64,000 bases of DNA, from the NCBI GenBank assembly GCA_004352715.1, contig SCFE01000027.1, positions 1,434,682-1,498,681 of the forward strand, read 5' to 3'. Origin of the DNA: Hofstenia miamia. Lineage: Eukaryota > Xenacoelomorpha > Acoela. The notes below the pieces were generated by a model, which worked only from the letters and a program-made list of their open reading frames with translations, was not told the DNA's origin and searched no databases. Both the position numbers and the translations under genes were made by a program. This document shows, piece after piece, positions 16,632 to 28,495 of this stretch. The stretch's first letter is position 1, and each line of letters begins with the position of its first letter.

Positions 16632-18140
16632 ATTTCTTCTCACAGCTTCATGCTGGTATCCCTCTCAGCTCGGTGAACTCACCAGTTCCCAGGGAGTCTG
16701 AGAGCTTTCCTCAGGACTCTAGCTGTTCCTAACAATGCTTCCTTCTGTGCTACTGCTCCTCCCCACTTTGGTACTCCCAACTCCTCCAAGTATCTCTTAT
16801 GCTTCTTACTCACTGCTCCTAGTTCTCCTACAACTACTGGGATTACTTCAACTTTCTTTAACTTCCACAGCCTTTCTATTTCCTCTGCCAACTCCCTGTA
16901 CTTGTCTATCTTCTCTTTCTCCTTGCTTTCTACATTTCTGTCCTTTGGTACTGCTATGTCTATCACTGTTCCCAATCTTTTCTCTTTGTCTACCACTACT
17001 ATGTTTGGTCTCCGTGCTTCTATTACCTTGCTCGTCTGTATGTTGAATTCCCACAGTATCTTAACCTTCTAATTTTCTATGACGCCCTGTGGCTTGTGCT
17101 CATACCACTTGTATCCTGCTTCTAACCCATACTGCCTGCTCAAACTCCAGTGTAACATTCGTCCCNCAATCAAATAGTTCAATAAATAATTGAATTATTG
17201 AGGATCAATATTAATGTGAAATCTATACTTCTGTAAATCTATATTTGATATGATCCTTCATTGTAAGTGTAAGTACATATTTGATTCCTTACCACACCAG
17301 ATTCTAAGCATTTTTCACCTAAAAATAATCGTATGTATTGAAAAATTTAATATATGAACACATTGGTTGCCTCGCAAATTTGACATTTCCTCTAGTCTGT
17401 GCTCTTTGATTGCATTGTAGGAGGAGCGGTAATGTTCGACTAGTGCATCCCTTAGCTTGTGCTCATACCACTTGTATCCTGCTTCTAACCCATACTGCCT
17501 GCTCAAACTCCAGTGTAACATTCGTCCCACCTTGTCATGCCTGAACTTATACTCATTCTGCGACAACTTCTCACACACTGGTATCAGGTAATCTACTGTT
17601 TCACACTCTTTCTTACACAGCCTTAACTTATCACTTATTTCCGCTCTTCTGTCTATATGCTTCTTCACCCAGTTTGTTCTTATTGCTTGCCCCTGTGCTG
17701 CCATTATCAGTGCTTCTGTTTCTCTTTTCAGTCCTGCCTTCTTTGACCACTCGTTGCTTTCTTCTCTGTCACACTTTTCTGTGTTCCTCCAGTATTCTCC
17801 ATGCATTGCCTTCTGCCTATACCTTGTTTGTCTCTCTGATTCCATCCTACTCTGGTATGCTGTCTTTCCTTCACTCTCAGTTCTTATCTTCCTTAACTCC
17901 TTAGTGACCTCCAGTAAAGAACCTCTAGGTTGTACTTCTACAGATTCTGTTAGCCCTAGTGCTTCTACTTCTACAGTTTCCTCCACACTTAGCAGTACTT
18001 TTCCTCCTTTATGCCTTGCCATTTACAACCTATCAACATCTCCATTTAAGTTGAAAGCCCTCTCTGCTACTAGTACCTTCCTTGTCTCCCTGTCCAGCTC
18101 CCTAAGTTCATTCTTGTTCCATCTAACTTCAATAGCTTTT
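16632..18140 (-). pseudogene. R4/Dong-like LINE, C-terminal half with restriction-like endonuclease
   Basis: Read on the minus strand: 'EVRWNKNELRELDRETRK' (near 18140-18070), 'DVDRL', an in-frame TAA where the copy at 23430 has a Tyr codon, 'MARHKGG' (18022), a zinc-knuckle-like CKKECETVDYLIPVCEKL, 'KFRHDKVGRMLHW', 'KWYEHK'. Then, after a duplicated and misjoined stretch at 17096-17527, comes a PD-(D/E)XK region 'EARRPNIVVVDK', 'DIAVP', and finally 'QKEALLGTARVLRKAL' with the stop at about 16679. Known of the family: LINEs of the R2/R4/NeSL group carry such an endonuclease at the C-terminus. The first catalytic Asp of PD is Asn here. The 3' end abuts (AAT)n at 16612-16627, consistent with the TAA-repeat preference of Dong elements. 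5'-truncated and dead. Confidence 0.75.
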
Positions 18141-18332
18141 ATTTCAGTTCATCTCTTTTTGCATATTTTTTTTCATGCACTTACAAATCTGCAAAGTATA
18201 TAGGGACCTATACATTCCAATATATACATATTTACAAATTACAAATACACAAAAATACAACAAAATAAAAATAAACTAAGCTACAGATTAAAAATAAAAA
18301 TTTAAAAAATTGAATTAAAATAAAGTATTGCA

Positions 18333-21199
18333 CTAAATATTTCGCCAGGCATTTAAACGTTTTGATGTACCGTATTCATATTGATTTGCTAAGATGTTAT
18401 GTCTTAAAAGTTTCTTAAATCTTTCTAGGTTTCTTTCACTTCTAATTTCATAGGGTAGTTTGTTCCAAGATCTTGTTACATATGTAGTGTATGAATTATT
18501 CCAGAATTTACTTTTTATTAATATTTTATTAATGCAAGTGCTAGAACGGCTGTTGTAGCTGATATATTTTTTCAAGCAATGTGTTTTCTGGAAGTTTGTG
18601 CGTAAATGTTTAAACATATTTACAAGGCAGGCATACTTCATATAGTGAAATGGCGATAGAATTTTTAATGCATGCAGTTTATTGCCTATTGACTGTCTAT
18701 TTATCCTATACATAGTGCAGATGGACCAATTGAAAATTTTATTGATGCGTTCTTTCTCTGCTATTGTGAAGCTATTGAATGAAAGCTGTTGGTCTATGTT
18801 AACACCCAAATATTTTACAGAGTTCTTTTGTACAATTGGTGGCATATCTTTGCTAATAGTTAAATTAATATTTTTGGAAATATCTCTTAATTGATTTGGG
18901 TGGAAAATTATAAACTGTGTTTTATCATTATTCATTGTGAGCTTATTTTGTTTAAAATAATTTTTAATGATTTCAATGTTTGTTTCTAAGATTCTTGTGC
19001 CAATAATAGGACTACTATTTCGACTTATTAAGCAAGTATCATCTGCATACTGAAGGACTTCTACATCTTTAACGTACTGATCAATGTCATTTATGTACAA
19101 TGTGAATAAAATTGGGCCCAATACTGTACCTTGAGGTACTCCTCTATTAGGTGTTAAGTAGCTTGAATATGTACTATTTATATAGACACGATGTTGTCTA
19201 TTTGTTAGAAAGTTTTGAATGAGTTTTCTTGAATTTGATTCAAAGCCGTAACAAGATAGTTTTTGATCTAGGATGTCAAAATCCAGACTGTCAAAGGCCT
19301 TGCTTAAGTCAATCATTGCAATGCAGCTGCACATTTTCCTATTTAATTCATATTTTGTACTTTCAATTAAAGAGAGCAGAGCGTCTAGAGTACTATAGCC
19401 TTCTCTATAAGCAAATTGATTAGATGACAAAATCCCGTATTCTTTTAAATATTTGCATATCTGCGTACATAGCAGTTTTTCGAAAATTTTGGCAAATGTA
19501 TTTGTAATTGAGATAGGACGGTAATTTCTACAATCTGTAGAATCTCCCTTTTTAAAAATTGGTGAAATATCTGCTAGTTTCAACACTTCAGGAAAAGAAG
19601 AGGTATGAATTGCATAATTGCAAGCAAATAAAAGAGGTTCAGCAAAGTAGTTGATGTATTTTTTTTATAATGCTTACTGGAATTCCACAGCTACCAGCAG
19701 ATTTGCTACTGTCTAATCCTGATACTACCTTAAGAAGTTCAAATTTGTTGATGTAATTGAAACAAAATTTTGATTTTAACTCTTAATTTGCTTTGATACT
19801 GTACAACTTCTCCTTCATAAGCTCCTAATTCCTTGAACACTGAATTGAAATGGTTGACAATCCGCTCTAAGTTACAGCACATCTCATTGTTTATTTTTAT
19901 CTCACTAATGTTACAAGTCATACCCTTTTCTTTATTGAGGTATTTATTAATGAAGTGTTATTTGCATCTAGAATTAGAAAGATTTTCATAGAACAGCTTT
20001 GTCTGCTTTATTTTTTCGGATTTTAAGTAATTGTAAAATTTATTTTTTGCCTCATTATATTTGTTGACGTTGTCCGCAGTGTATTCTCTGCTTAATTTGT
20101 CCAAAGCTACTTTCTTTTTTTCGGCTAAAACGGAGATATACTTAGATTTCAACAATTTGGGCTTACCAGTTTTTACATATTTTGTCATGTATGGCGCAGT
20201 TTTGTTAAGACAATTATTTAGCTCATAAATAAGAAATCTAAACATGTCATTGCAGTTTTCTAATGTGTAAATATATTCCCATTGCACATTTTCAAGTAGT
20301 TTAGTGAACTTTTTTCCACTAAATTTGGCAAAGCTCCGGGAGTGAATACGTTTACGAAGATTACTACAAGTTTTGCTTGTGACAAATAAACATAAGTTGT
20401 GATCGGAGTAAGAATCAAACACAAAACTTTCATAGTGCGTATCCTCTGAATTTGAAATAAAATAATCAATTAACGAGTTTCCTCGAGTGGGAGTTAGTTT
20501 ATTTACCACCTTGAAATTAAGATCTTTGCAGAACCTATCAATCAATTCCCTCTCCGTTTTAGAACGATAGTTTATATTGTAGTCTCCTAGTAGTAATATT
20601 TCTTTGTCCAATTGAAAGGCATTTTGTACTTCGGTGGTCTTAAAGTTAATGAAATCGTTCCTGTAGTTCTTTTTTGGGCAATAACTAATATTAATCAGAA
20701 CGGACATTTGCGATTGCTTTGATTTTCTTGTTTCCACCCAAAGAGTCTCAAAGTCGGAATGATCAAATTCTAATCTTTCTAATCTGGTTGGTTTCATATG
20801 ACGTGGAATAATTAGCATCAGACCTCCACCTTTGCTTCCTCTTTCTTTGCTAAAAATTGTGAATTTCTCCCTGTTGAAGTTAAACAAATTTGAGGGTTCT
20901 TTGTTTAACCATGTTTCAGTAAAAGCAAAGATAGTTTTATCATTTAAGCAGTCAAAGATATCCTTAATTTCGTTTCTGTGTGCTACTAAACTACGAGCAT
21001 TTAAATATACTATTTTGATATTATCTTTGAAGTTGTTACTTAGTGACTCTAAATTAGTGCTATCTAACACTTGTGGACCTGGGTTCGGATGTACATCACC
21101 TGCTATTTTTAAAATTACTGTATTTATGTTTACGTATATGTTCTTAATTATAATAGGCGAAATATTTTTACTATAAAAATTATCACTGATAAACTGCAT
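18333..21199 (-). pseudogene. CR1-type ORF2: 2A-like leader, endonuclease, reverse transcriptase
   Basis: The N-terminal part (21199-19958, 413 codons) begins with a hydrophobic leader ending AGDVHPNPGP. It continues as an APE-like endonuclease: 'IVYLNARSL', 'FTETWLN', 'GGGLMLI', 'LLGDYNINY', 'SDHNLCLF'. A broken linker (19921-19739) leads to the reverse transcriptase (19586-18333): 'NYRPISI', 'AMIDLSKAFDSLDFDIL', 'NRGVPQGTVLGPILF', the catalytic YADD, and the C-terminal 'SWNKLPYEIRSE' block. Family role: nicks genomic DNA and copies the element RNA onto it. Frameshifts near 19950 and between 19739 and 19586 break the protein, but each domain on its own is open, so inactivation looks recent. 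Confidence 0.9.
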
Positions 21200-21369
21200 A
21201 CCTTATTCTAGCAGGGCGATAAGTTTCTTTATAAGAACTTCTTTTTCATCTGATTTTATGGCATGGGCATATGATTTGTAATATTGAGATGGCCTGTTAT
21301 AAACAAAGGATGGTTGAGATTTGCTATAAAATCGCTGTTCGTAATGTCCAAAATATTTTTTTATGTTCT

Positions 21370-22241
21370 TTACGAGAATTGATAGCCCCCTAATCGATAA
21401 TGTACTTCATCTCTTGCAAAATTTTTGGATGCTATTTCTTTATGGACATTGCCACCTACAAAATTGGTAAAAGTTTGAATTATGTCTACATCACAGACTT
21501 CTTCTTTTACCTGTTTTAGAACATTATTTAGCTTTACGATATCTTTGTTTTTCGCCATGAGATCTGCCCTAAGAAGAGGTGTGATTTCGACATAAATAAT
21601 CTTCTTTGGTGAGAATTTTTCTCTAACTGCTTCATTCAGCTCGATGATGTTCTTTTTGAAATTAAGTAGATCGTTATCATCATTACATTGTCTTGCATCA
21701 ATTAAGCCAGTGTTAATAAATACATGTTTCAGTTTTCTGCTAGGGTAGTTAGATAATATTTGCTTCAGTTCTTCCGTATTTTTTCCACTGTAAGAATGAA
21801 TACAACAATTTTCATTCCTTATAAGGTATTTAGTCTTAACAGACCTAAGGATTGAATTTGATAGTCCAAAAATAGTAGTGTCGGTAGGCAAGTCTTTTAT
21901 CACTTTTCGATGAAATGCTGGAGAATTGCTTTGCACTATAACTTTTTGAGCGTTCACAGGTGAAACACATGCAGTGCTGGCGTCATTTACATGTACTGTT
22001 AATACATTTGAATTCGAATTTTGAGCGCGGATATTTTCATGATTTGCATTTTTGAATGGCCATAATAACGCTTCAGCAGCCAAATCTTTATTAAGTTTTG
22101 CAAATAGGCTATGCAGTAGAGTTTTAGCCTTATTTTTGAGATAAGTTTCAGCAACATTTACATAGGAAATCCCTGAAAAATTTCATCATTAATAGCTTTT
22201 GTTAGCAATGCTGAAAACCGACCGTCATCGATGTGTCCCAT
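21370..22241 (-). pseudogene. CR1-type ORF1 with SGNH-esterase-like domain
   Basis: Starts at ATG 22241 (MGHIDDGRFSALL). A frameshift near 22160 moves the frame, and it then continues through 'YLKNKAKTLLHSLFAKL' into the long open part 22083-21370. That part has an SGNH/GDSL-esterase layout: a block around 'IFGLSNSIL' in place of GDS, 'VFINTGLIDA' in place of the GxND block, and a final 'DEVHYRLGGYQ' matching the DxxH block. Known of the family: many CR1/L2 elements carry an esterase in ORF1. The Gly-Asp of GDS is not conserved, so activity is doubtful, although Ser and the Asp-His pair remain. Confidence 0.75.
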
Positions 22242-22330
22242 TTAACTATTCCTGTTAAATATAGGAATCAGCAAATTATGTAGAAAATACCAAATTAGAC
22301 AAATAACAGTGACCCAGCAAAGGGTTAATT

Positions 22331-23330
22331 NNNNNNNNNNNNNNNNNNNNNNNNNNNNNNNNNNNNNNNNNNNNNNNNNNNNNNNNNNNNNNNNNNNNNN
22401 NNNNNNNNNNNNNNNNNNNNNNNNNNNNNNNNNNNNNNNNNNNNNNNNNNNNNNNNNNNNNNNNNNNNNNNNNNNNNNNNNNNNNNNNNNNNNNNNNNNN
22501 NNNNNNNNNNNNNNNNNNNNNNNNNNNNNNNNNNNNNNNNNNNNNNNNNNNNNNNNNNNNNNNNNNNNNNNNNNNNNNNNNNNNNNNNNNNNNNNNNNNN
22601 NNNNNNNNNNNNNNNNNNNNNNNNNNNNNNNNNNNNNNNNNNNNNNNNNNNNNNNNNNNNNNNNNNNNNNNNNNNNNNNNNNNNNNNNNNNNNNNNNNNN
22701 NNNNNNNNNNNNNNNNNNNNNNNNNNNNNNNNNNNNNNNNNNNNNNNNNNNNNNNNNNNNNNNNNNNNNNNNNNNNNNNNNNNNNNNNNNNNNNNNNNNN
22801 NNNNNNNNNNNNNNNNNNNNNNNNNNNNNNNNNNNNNNNNNNNNNNNNNNNNNNNNNNNNNNNNNNNNNNNNNNNNNNNNNNNNNNNNNNNNNNNNNNNN
22901 NNNNNNNNNNNNNNNNNNNNNNNNNNNNNNNNNNNNNNNNNNNNNNNNNNNNNNNNNNNNNNNNNNNNNNNNNNNNNNNNNNNNNNNNNNNNNNNNNNNN
23001 NNNNNNNNNNNNNNNNNNNNNNNNNNNNNNNNNNNNNNNNNNNNNNNNNNNNNNNNNNNNNNNNNNNNNNNNNNNNNNNNNNNNNNNNNNNNNNNNNNNN
23101 NNNNNNNNNNNNNNNNNNNNNNNNNNNNNNNNNNNNNNNNNNNNNNNNNNNNNNNNNNNNNNNNNNNNNNNNNNNNNNNNNNNNNNNNNNNNNNNNNNNN
23201 NNNNNNNNNNNNNNNNNNNNNNNNNNNNNNNNNNNNNNNNNNNNNNNNNNNNNNNNNNNNNNNNNNNNNNNNNNNNNNNNNNNNNNNNNNNNNNNNNNNN
23301 NNNNNNNNNNNNNNNNNNNNNNNNNNNNNN
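22331..23330. other. Assembly gap (1000 N)
   Basis: A placeholder of exactly 1000 N. The right edge is an (AAT)n tract. Confidence 0.98.
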
Positions 23331-23367
<37 letters not shown>

Positions 23368-24000
23368 GAATACAAGAGGACAGAAGTCAGCACTGAATGG
23401 GCAGAACAGTGTAAAGGCAATTATTACCAGTGTTGAGACATTCAGCAGGAATAGTTAGGTGGAACAAGAATGAACTGAGGGAGCTAGGCAGGGAGACAAT
23501 GAAGGTACTAGCAGCAGAGAGGGCCTTCATCTTAAATGGAGATGTTGATAGATTGTACATGGCAAGGCATAATGAAGGAAAAGGACTGCTAAGTGTAGAG
23601 GAAGGTGTTGAAGCAGAAGCACTAGGACTGTCGAAGAGCAACATAAATGGTCCCTGCTGGAGGTCGCTATGCATTTAAGGAAGATAAGAACAGAGGCTGA
23701 GGGAAAGAAAGCATACCAGAGAAGAATGGAAGCAGAGGGACAAGCAAGGTATAAGCAGAAGGCAATGCATGGAGAATACTAGAGGAACACAGAAAAGTGT
23801 GACAGAGAAGAAACCAACAAATGTTTAAAGAAGAAGGAATAAAAAGGGAAACAGAGGCACTGATAATGACAACACAGTAGCAAGCAATAAGAAAAAAATG
23901 CGTGAAAAAGCATAGACAGAAGAGTGGAAGTAAGTGATAAGTGTAGGCTTTGTAAGAAAGAGTGTAAGACAGTATATCATCTGAGGCAAGGTGGAAGAAT
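23331..24000 (+). pseudogene. R4/Dong-like LINE fragment behind an (AAT)n tract
   Basis: (AAT)n at 23331-23364 is followed directly by 5'-truncated LINE sequence on the plus strand: 'EVSTEWAEQCKGN', 'GIVRWNKNELRELGRETMK', 'NGDVDRLYMARHNEGKGLLSVEE', then frameshifted remains with 'RQKAMHGEY', ending near 24000. It is the same family as 16632-18140 and keeps the Tyr codon that is a stop there. Several frameshifts after 23640 make it a pseudogene. Confidence 0.7.
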
Positions 24001-24004
24001 GGCA

Positions 24005-24540
24005 CACTTGAGGCATCCATGAACATCTGCAAAAGGGTATTTTGTGGTTTCTCACTCTGGGATCGTTTAACCAAGGACAAAGTTCACGCACTTATGCCTT
24101 TCTAACAAGTGCGCATAATCGTAGAACGTAAGCGCTTAGCTTTTGTTAGCGGGATGATGTCGGACAGCCAAAGCATAACTAGTGAACAGCCTCTTGAGTT
24201 GGCAATGACCAAGGCATCAATAGTTCTTAAAGGTAATGGCCACGTCGTTTGTGCACACAGAGGTCAGTGCTTGGGAAAGCGGTTAGCACTTGATGCACAG
24301 TGGTTAATGGACATTACTGGTGGAGTCTCAGATATTTTTCATCTTGACTACATCATGCTTTTCGGTCTGATCAAAGGTCACAGTACCAAACCTTACACAT
24401 GCCAGTACGAGACAGCTACGATGCGCAGAGTGTGAGCGTATGTTTTCAGAACAGAAAGCTCTCAATCGTCATGTCAGGGATGACCATACGCAAATCTCCA
24501 ATAGGGAAGCCGATGCTGATTACTGGAAGTGTATAGCGGG
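24005..24540 (+). pseudogene. Unidentified coding fragment with a C2H2 zinc finger
   Basis: Unusually GC-rich for the window. One open frame (24109-24435) contains 'SIVLKGNGHVVCAH', 'HLDYIMLFGLIKGH' and a 'TKPYTCQYE' linker-like end. In a neighbouring frame the bases around 24418-24485 read CAECERMFSEQKALNRHVRDDH (C-x2-C-x12-H-x4-H), a well-formed C2H2 finger, so the fragment appears frameshifted at about 24405. I do not recognise the protein. It could be a captured host-gene fragment or an unfamiliar transposon protein, since it directly follows a LINE fragment. Confidence 0.45.
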
Positions 24541-24727
24541 ACACCTTTTATATTCAATTTATAAATATTTAAATTGGCCAAAATTTTGAACACATTGTTA
24601 TGGAATAAATACAAGAAAAATTTTTTTAATCGCAAACAATTCATTTAAAGTGAAATTATAATGTTGACTGATATTTCAATGCATTACTGCTATTTCTACC
24701 TATTTCTATGGAGTTCATGGGTTTAGA

Positions 24728-25100
24728 CCAGGGGTGGACTATGCTCAGGCCAGGTCCTAGGCAAGAAGTCATGTGCGGACCCATAAAACTTAAAAGTACT
24801 GTTCTTTCGTTATTCACATTTTTCACATTTTTCTACACTTTTTGTTTGCATAGTTTTATTTACAATTCTATAATTTTTTGCTTACTAATACAATATAGAC
24901 AACAACAGTATTTAGCACGATTACGGAACTAAATAATAGAGATATTGGCTTTGCATGAGCAAAAATTTGCTATGACTTCCTTAAAATCTGACCTGCGATG
25001 GGGGTCACTTTCAATGGCCATCACTAAAGTGCATTCAGACGCTCATCTGAAATTTTTGAGAAAATTACATTCTTAATCCATGACCGAATCTGAAGAAGTA
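24728..25100 (+). other. Possible decayed hAT-type element end
   Basis: CAGGGGTGGACTATGCTCAG at about 24730 resembles the CAGGGGTGG terminal repeat common in animal hAT elements. The region to 25100 has no intact frame and I did not find the opposite end. Confidence 0.3.
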
Positions 25101-25149
25101 TGTTGGTTCAACTAAGATGTTGCAGAAGCATGTGTAGACATTGGAGGAG

Positions 25150-25470
25150 GCAAGTATTGAGCTTGATTTGAGTTTAGGTTAGGCAAGGGTACATAACCAC
25201 AATGATTATAGGCGAATTTGCAGATGGGGAAGCTTTGTGACTATGAGTGGTTGCCAAATTGAAAAGGAGAAATAAATTCAAGATTAAGAATAGAATATAA
25301 GAGGAGAAACAGTAAGGTACTACAGAAGTCAGCGTTGAATATACAGAACAACACAAAGTCAAAATATAGAATAGGAATGAACTGTGTCAGCTAGTCAGTG
25401 ATCCCATTAAGTTATTAGCAGCAGAGAAAGCATTAAACCTAAATGTAGCTATGGATGGATTATGTGTACA
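25150..25470 (+). pseudogene. Third, degenerate R4/Dong-like fragment
   Basis: The plus strand parallels 23366-23560: GTACTACAGAAGTCAGCG (compare GGACAGAAGTCAGCACTG), then a GGAATGAACTG block and GCAGCAGAGAAAGCATTAAA. Multiple stops. Confidence 0.5.
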
Positions 25471-27758
25471 ACCAAATAAAATGTTTGCTTAATGAAATTA
25501 TCAAATATCAAATTGTGTTGTTCATTCCAATTTCAAATGATGCAGAAGTGCCACTTGTCTACAAAAAGGAAAACCAAATGAAATTCATAAAAAATTTTGA
25601 AGAAAGTTGAAGGTAAATTTTTAGCATGTTCTCCTTCATATTTAGAAAGAGTGAGCAGCATGGCATAAGCTTCGACAGAAAACCCAACCCATCCCTGTCA
25701 TATAAGTAGATACTGTTTTGCCTGCAACCATAATTTATCTACAATACTGTAATAATAGTAAGGAAAATTATACCTATTCATGTATAGGGGAACCGCATTG
25801 GGCTGTTTGCGTAAGGTATTTCTGATACCGTAACTTCCTTTAAAAGATTCATAGGTACCCGTATTGCCCTGCACCTCGAGAATTCTTAGTTGTACCCGTA
25901 GAAGTTTTATCCATACAGTTCTTTGAAGTTAACACAACTAATGTATTAATAACTCTAATCTGTCATAAATAATGTTTTGCAAAAGAAGAGAATTGAATAA
26001 AACTAATTGCAAAATATGTTATATATAATATGTTATAAACTTTGTCGAATGTAAGCTTTTTACTTCACTTAGTATTATTATTGACAATATTAAAATAATA
26101 AATATACATGTGGGACAGGTTTATCCGTAAATTTACTCGAGTTTCACCATCTGATACCCGCAAAAACCCCACCTGTACTGGTCCGCATTCGCTAGTAGAA
26201 CGAGCAAATACAGGTACTACCCGTGCCTACGCAAACACAAAACTGCTGAAACTCTTAACACAAGTCCAGGAAGCTTTGTACCAAGGCAGAATTCACCAGC
26301 TCCATTAATTTAAAGCTGATTTATCCCATTTTGACACCATTATGTGATCTATATCAAAACGCATTTTGATTTGCAACACCGGGTATGTTAGAAGTTTAAA
26401 TTAAAAAACGATAAGCTGAATTTGGGAATCTTAAATGAAACTTAAGCAGAGTATTAATACTAATGCAAAATGCTTAAAATAAAAAAATTTTATGAGTTTT
26501 TTGGCAATAACTGTACTTGGGTTAATTTGTATGCATGTATTCCTAATAACTGAGTCAGTTTTACTGAAATTTTGTCTCACTTTTGTTGCACTGTCCCCCC
26601 GACCTGTTTCCTAGTCTAGGAGAATATTACGAGTTTATTAGTTTATACTCAAATCTATTTCATAGGCAATTAACAATTTACAAAAAATCATGATGAAACA
26701 GCATGAGTTCATTTTAAGAGCCGAGGAATACACTGAAATAACAAACAAATATTGAATTTCACGACAATAACAAGAGGACTTCAACACAAATTTAGGTTTG
26801 GAAAGACTTTCTTGGGCGTTGTATATAAAACTGCAAAATGGCAGTTGAAAACCTAAATTCTTGAATTCAAAGATCTGTGTGATATGTATATTATGCTAAT
26901 ACATTATTTGGGCGTTATTTAAAATACAAACCCATTGGTACCTGTATCACAGCTTTTGACTAACAACATTCTCCTGATCTTTATGTTTATATTCATACAA
27001 TGTCCATATTTGTAAGTAATTATTAGTATTACAAAATTTCGAATCATCCCAATTATGTTTTCTTTCGGTGGATTATTTTTGCACTTAAAATTGCATGAGA
27101 ATACAATTGACAAACTCGTGTATGAATAAAAGTAGGAGGTTCAATAATAATTTATATTAGATCGCTTTGGTTAGAAATTAATTCTAGATTTTAGTAGATC
27201 TATATAATTTTTTCTATATAGCAGTCACATTTGCAGTCGTGTTTTGATAAAAAACTCCAATTTTATTATGTTGAAATTGACCATTCATAGGCGCGAAATA
27301 AATACACTTTAGCTTTTTTAGCAAGTTACTGTCACTATTTATGACATACTTTAGTTGAATTTAAATAATCACGAATATTCGTATATTCTTAGGAATGCAA
27401 ATGTGTAAAAAGTCAATGATTTATAAAGATTTTTTTTTGACAGGGCCGTATCGGGTCGACCCGTTTCACAAATTGTTATGCATTTCGCAATAAATCAAAA
27501 ATTATTAAATCGATAGAAATTCTGTTATACCCATGAAATTTTTAGTTGCACAGTCTTGCCTTCGATGTAAATGAATATTATATTTAAATAAAAAGTTACC
27601 GAGAAGGGAAATATTAAAATTGAAAAATCGTTAATATCACTGCAATAGATGATCTTTCCATATTTAAATACCAAAAACAAATAGTTTTAAATATTTGGAA
27701 AATTCACTAGGAATAAACAAAAACAGTTCAGAATATACAAAGCACAGAAAAAATTTAC
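25471..27758. other. Non-coding interval with one unexplained GC-rich frame
   Basis: The plus-strand frame 26108-26308 (66 codons, ending 'KLLTQVQEALYQGRIHQLH') is richer in G and C than its surroundings but matches nothing I recognise and lacks a clear acceptor. The rest is AT-rich without motifs. Confidence 0.35.
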
Positions 27759-27897
27759 CTTGAACATGGGCATTATTGCGTTTGCCATACCTTCTACGAC
27801 CAGTCTTATATTGCCTTTTGCCTTCCGAAAGTGTGCAAAGTAATGATATAAATATTGAAACAGTTAACAACAACATATATACTGTACTGAGCTTCAT
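27759..27897 (-). CDS. First exon of a small secreted, possibly amidated peptide precursor
   Basis: The ATG at 27897 opens a 26-residue hydrophobic signal peptide (Lys at position 2, core LLLTVSIFISLLCTL). It is followed at once by Lys-Arg, the segment QYKTGRRRYG, another Lys-Arg, and NNAHVQ. The exon stops at a good GTAAAT donor after 27759, with one base of the next codon used. Known logic of prohormones: KR is a convertase site and Gly before KR gives an amide, so a short peptide ending in Arg-Tyr-amide with an N-terminal Gln that could cyclise is predicted. I do not recognise a family. The downstream exon was not found. It could also be a different small basic secreted protein. Confidence 0.45.
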
Positions 27898-28160
27898 AAT
27901 ATACCGATCCCAAATGTCAGGAAAAAGAATTTTTCATACTTAAGCTCTTAACCAATCAAATTGTACTTAAGTGAAATATATAGAAAAAAATGAAAAAATA
28001 TTATTCGTATTGCTAGTTATTTATATTTTATGAATCTCTAAAACAAGTACAATTGCATGAAATTATTTTGACATAGTCAAGTCAAACTAACTCTAAATTA
28101 TAGGTTGAACTTTAAACTCATTCAATAGGAATCTATGTATGCATCGCCGATATATATACA

Positions 28161-28194
<34 letters not shown>

Positions 28195-28495
28195 GTTATA
28201 GGTTTGCATTCAATTGTGGACAAATGTCAATAAATTAAACATATAAAAAACATGATTGAAGCAATGTATCTCTAAAACCCTGTAACGCAGAGTTTCAAGC
28301 TTTAGCCTGCTATATTTTGTTGTAATTAGATCCATTGGTGTGATATTTGATGATTAAAATGCCTTGAATTACCTTAGCTATCAGTAATAATGTAATTGAA
28401 CCTGCAGCTAAAAAGTTTCATGGTTTAATATTCTCGATATTTTTGATATTTCAAAGCAATAATTAGTATAAATTTTACGAAAAAACAAAGAAGGC
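27898..28495. other. AT-rich spacer with an (AT)n tract
   Basis: Includes (AT)n at about 28164-28192. The region upstream of the peptide exon has no obvious TATA or initiator match that stands out from the AT background. Confidence 0.4.

Larger units (their letters stand above)
18150..22250 (-). mobile_element. Near-full-length CR1/L2-type non-LTR retrotransposon
   Basis: Two ORFs lie in the order ORF1 (22241-21370) then ORF2 (21199-18333), followed by a 3' UTR to about 18150. The endonuclease, RT and esterase-like ORF1 are all recognisable, but ORF1 has one frameshift and ORF2 at least two. The 5' end runs towards the 1000-N gap at 22331. The 3' end touches the R4/Dong-like fragment. The last 300 bases recur at 13608-14202. 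Confidence 0.85.

Noticed and set aside
16735-18203. Plus-strand frames rich in Leu, Ser and Pro
   Set aside because: They are antisense readings of the minus-strand R4/Dong-like LINE.
22242-23436. Long open frames on both strands across the N gap
   Set aside because: They consist of unknown bases; only the short edges are real sequence.
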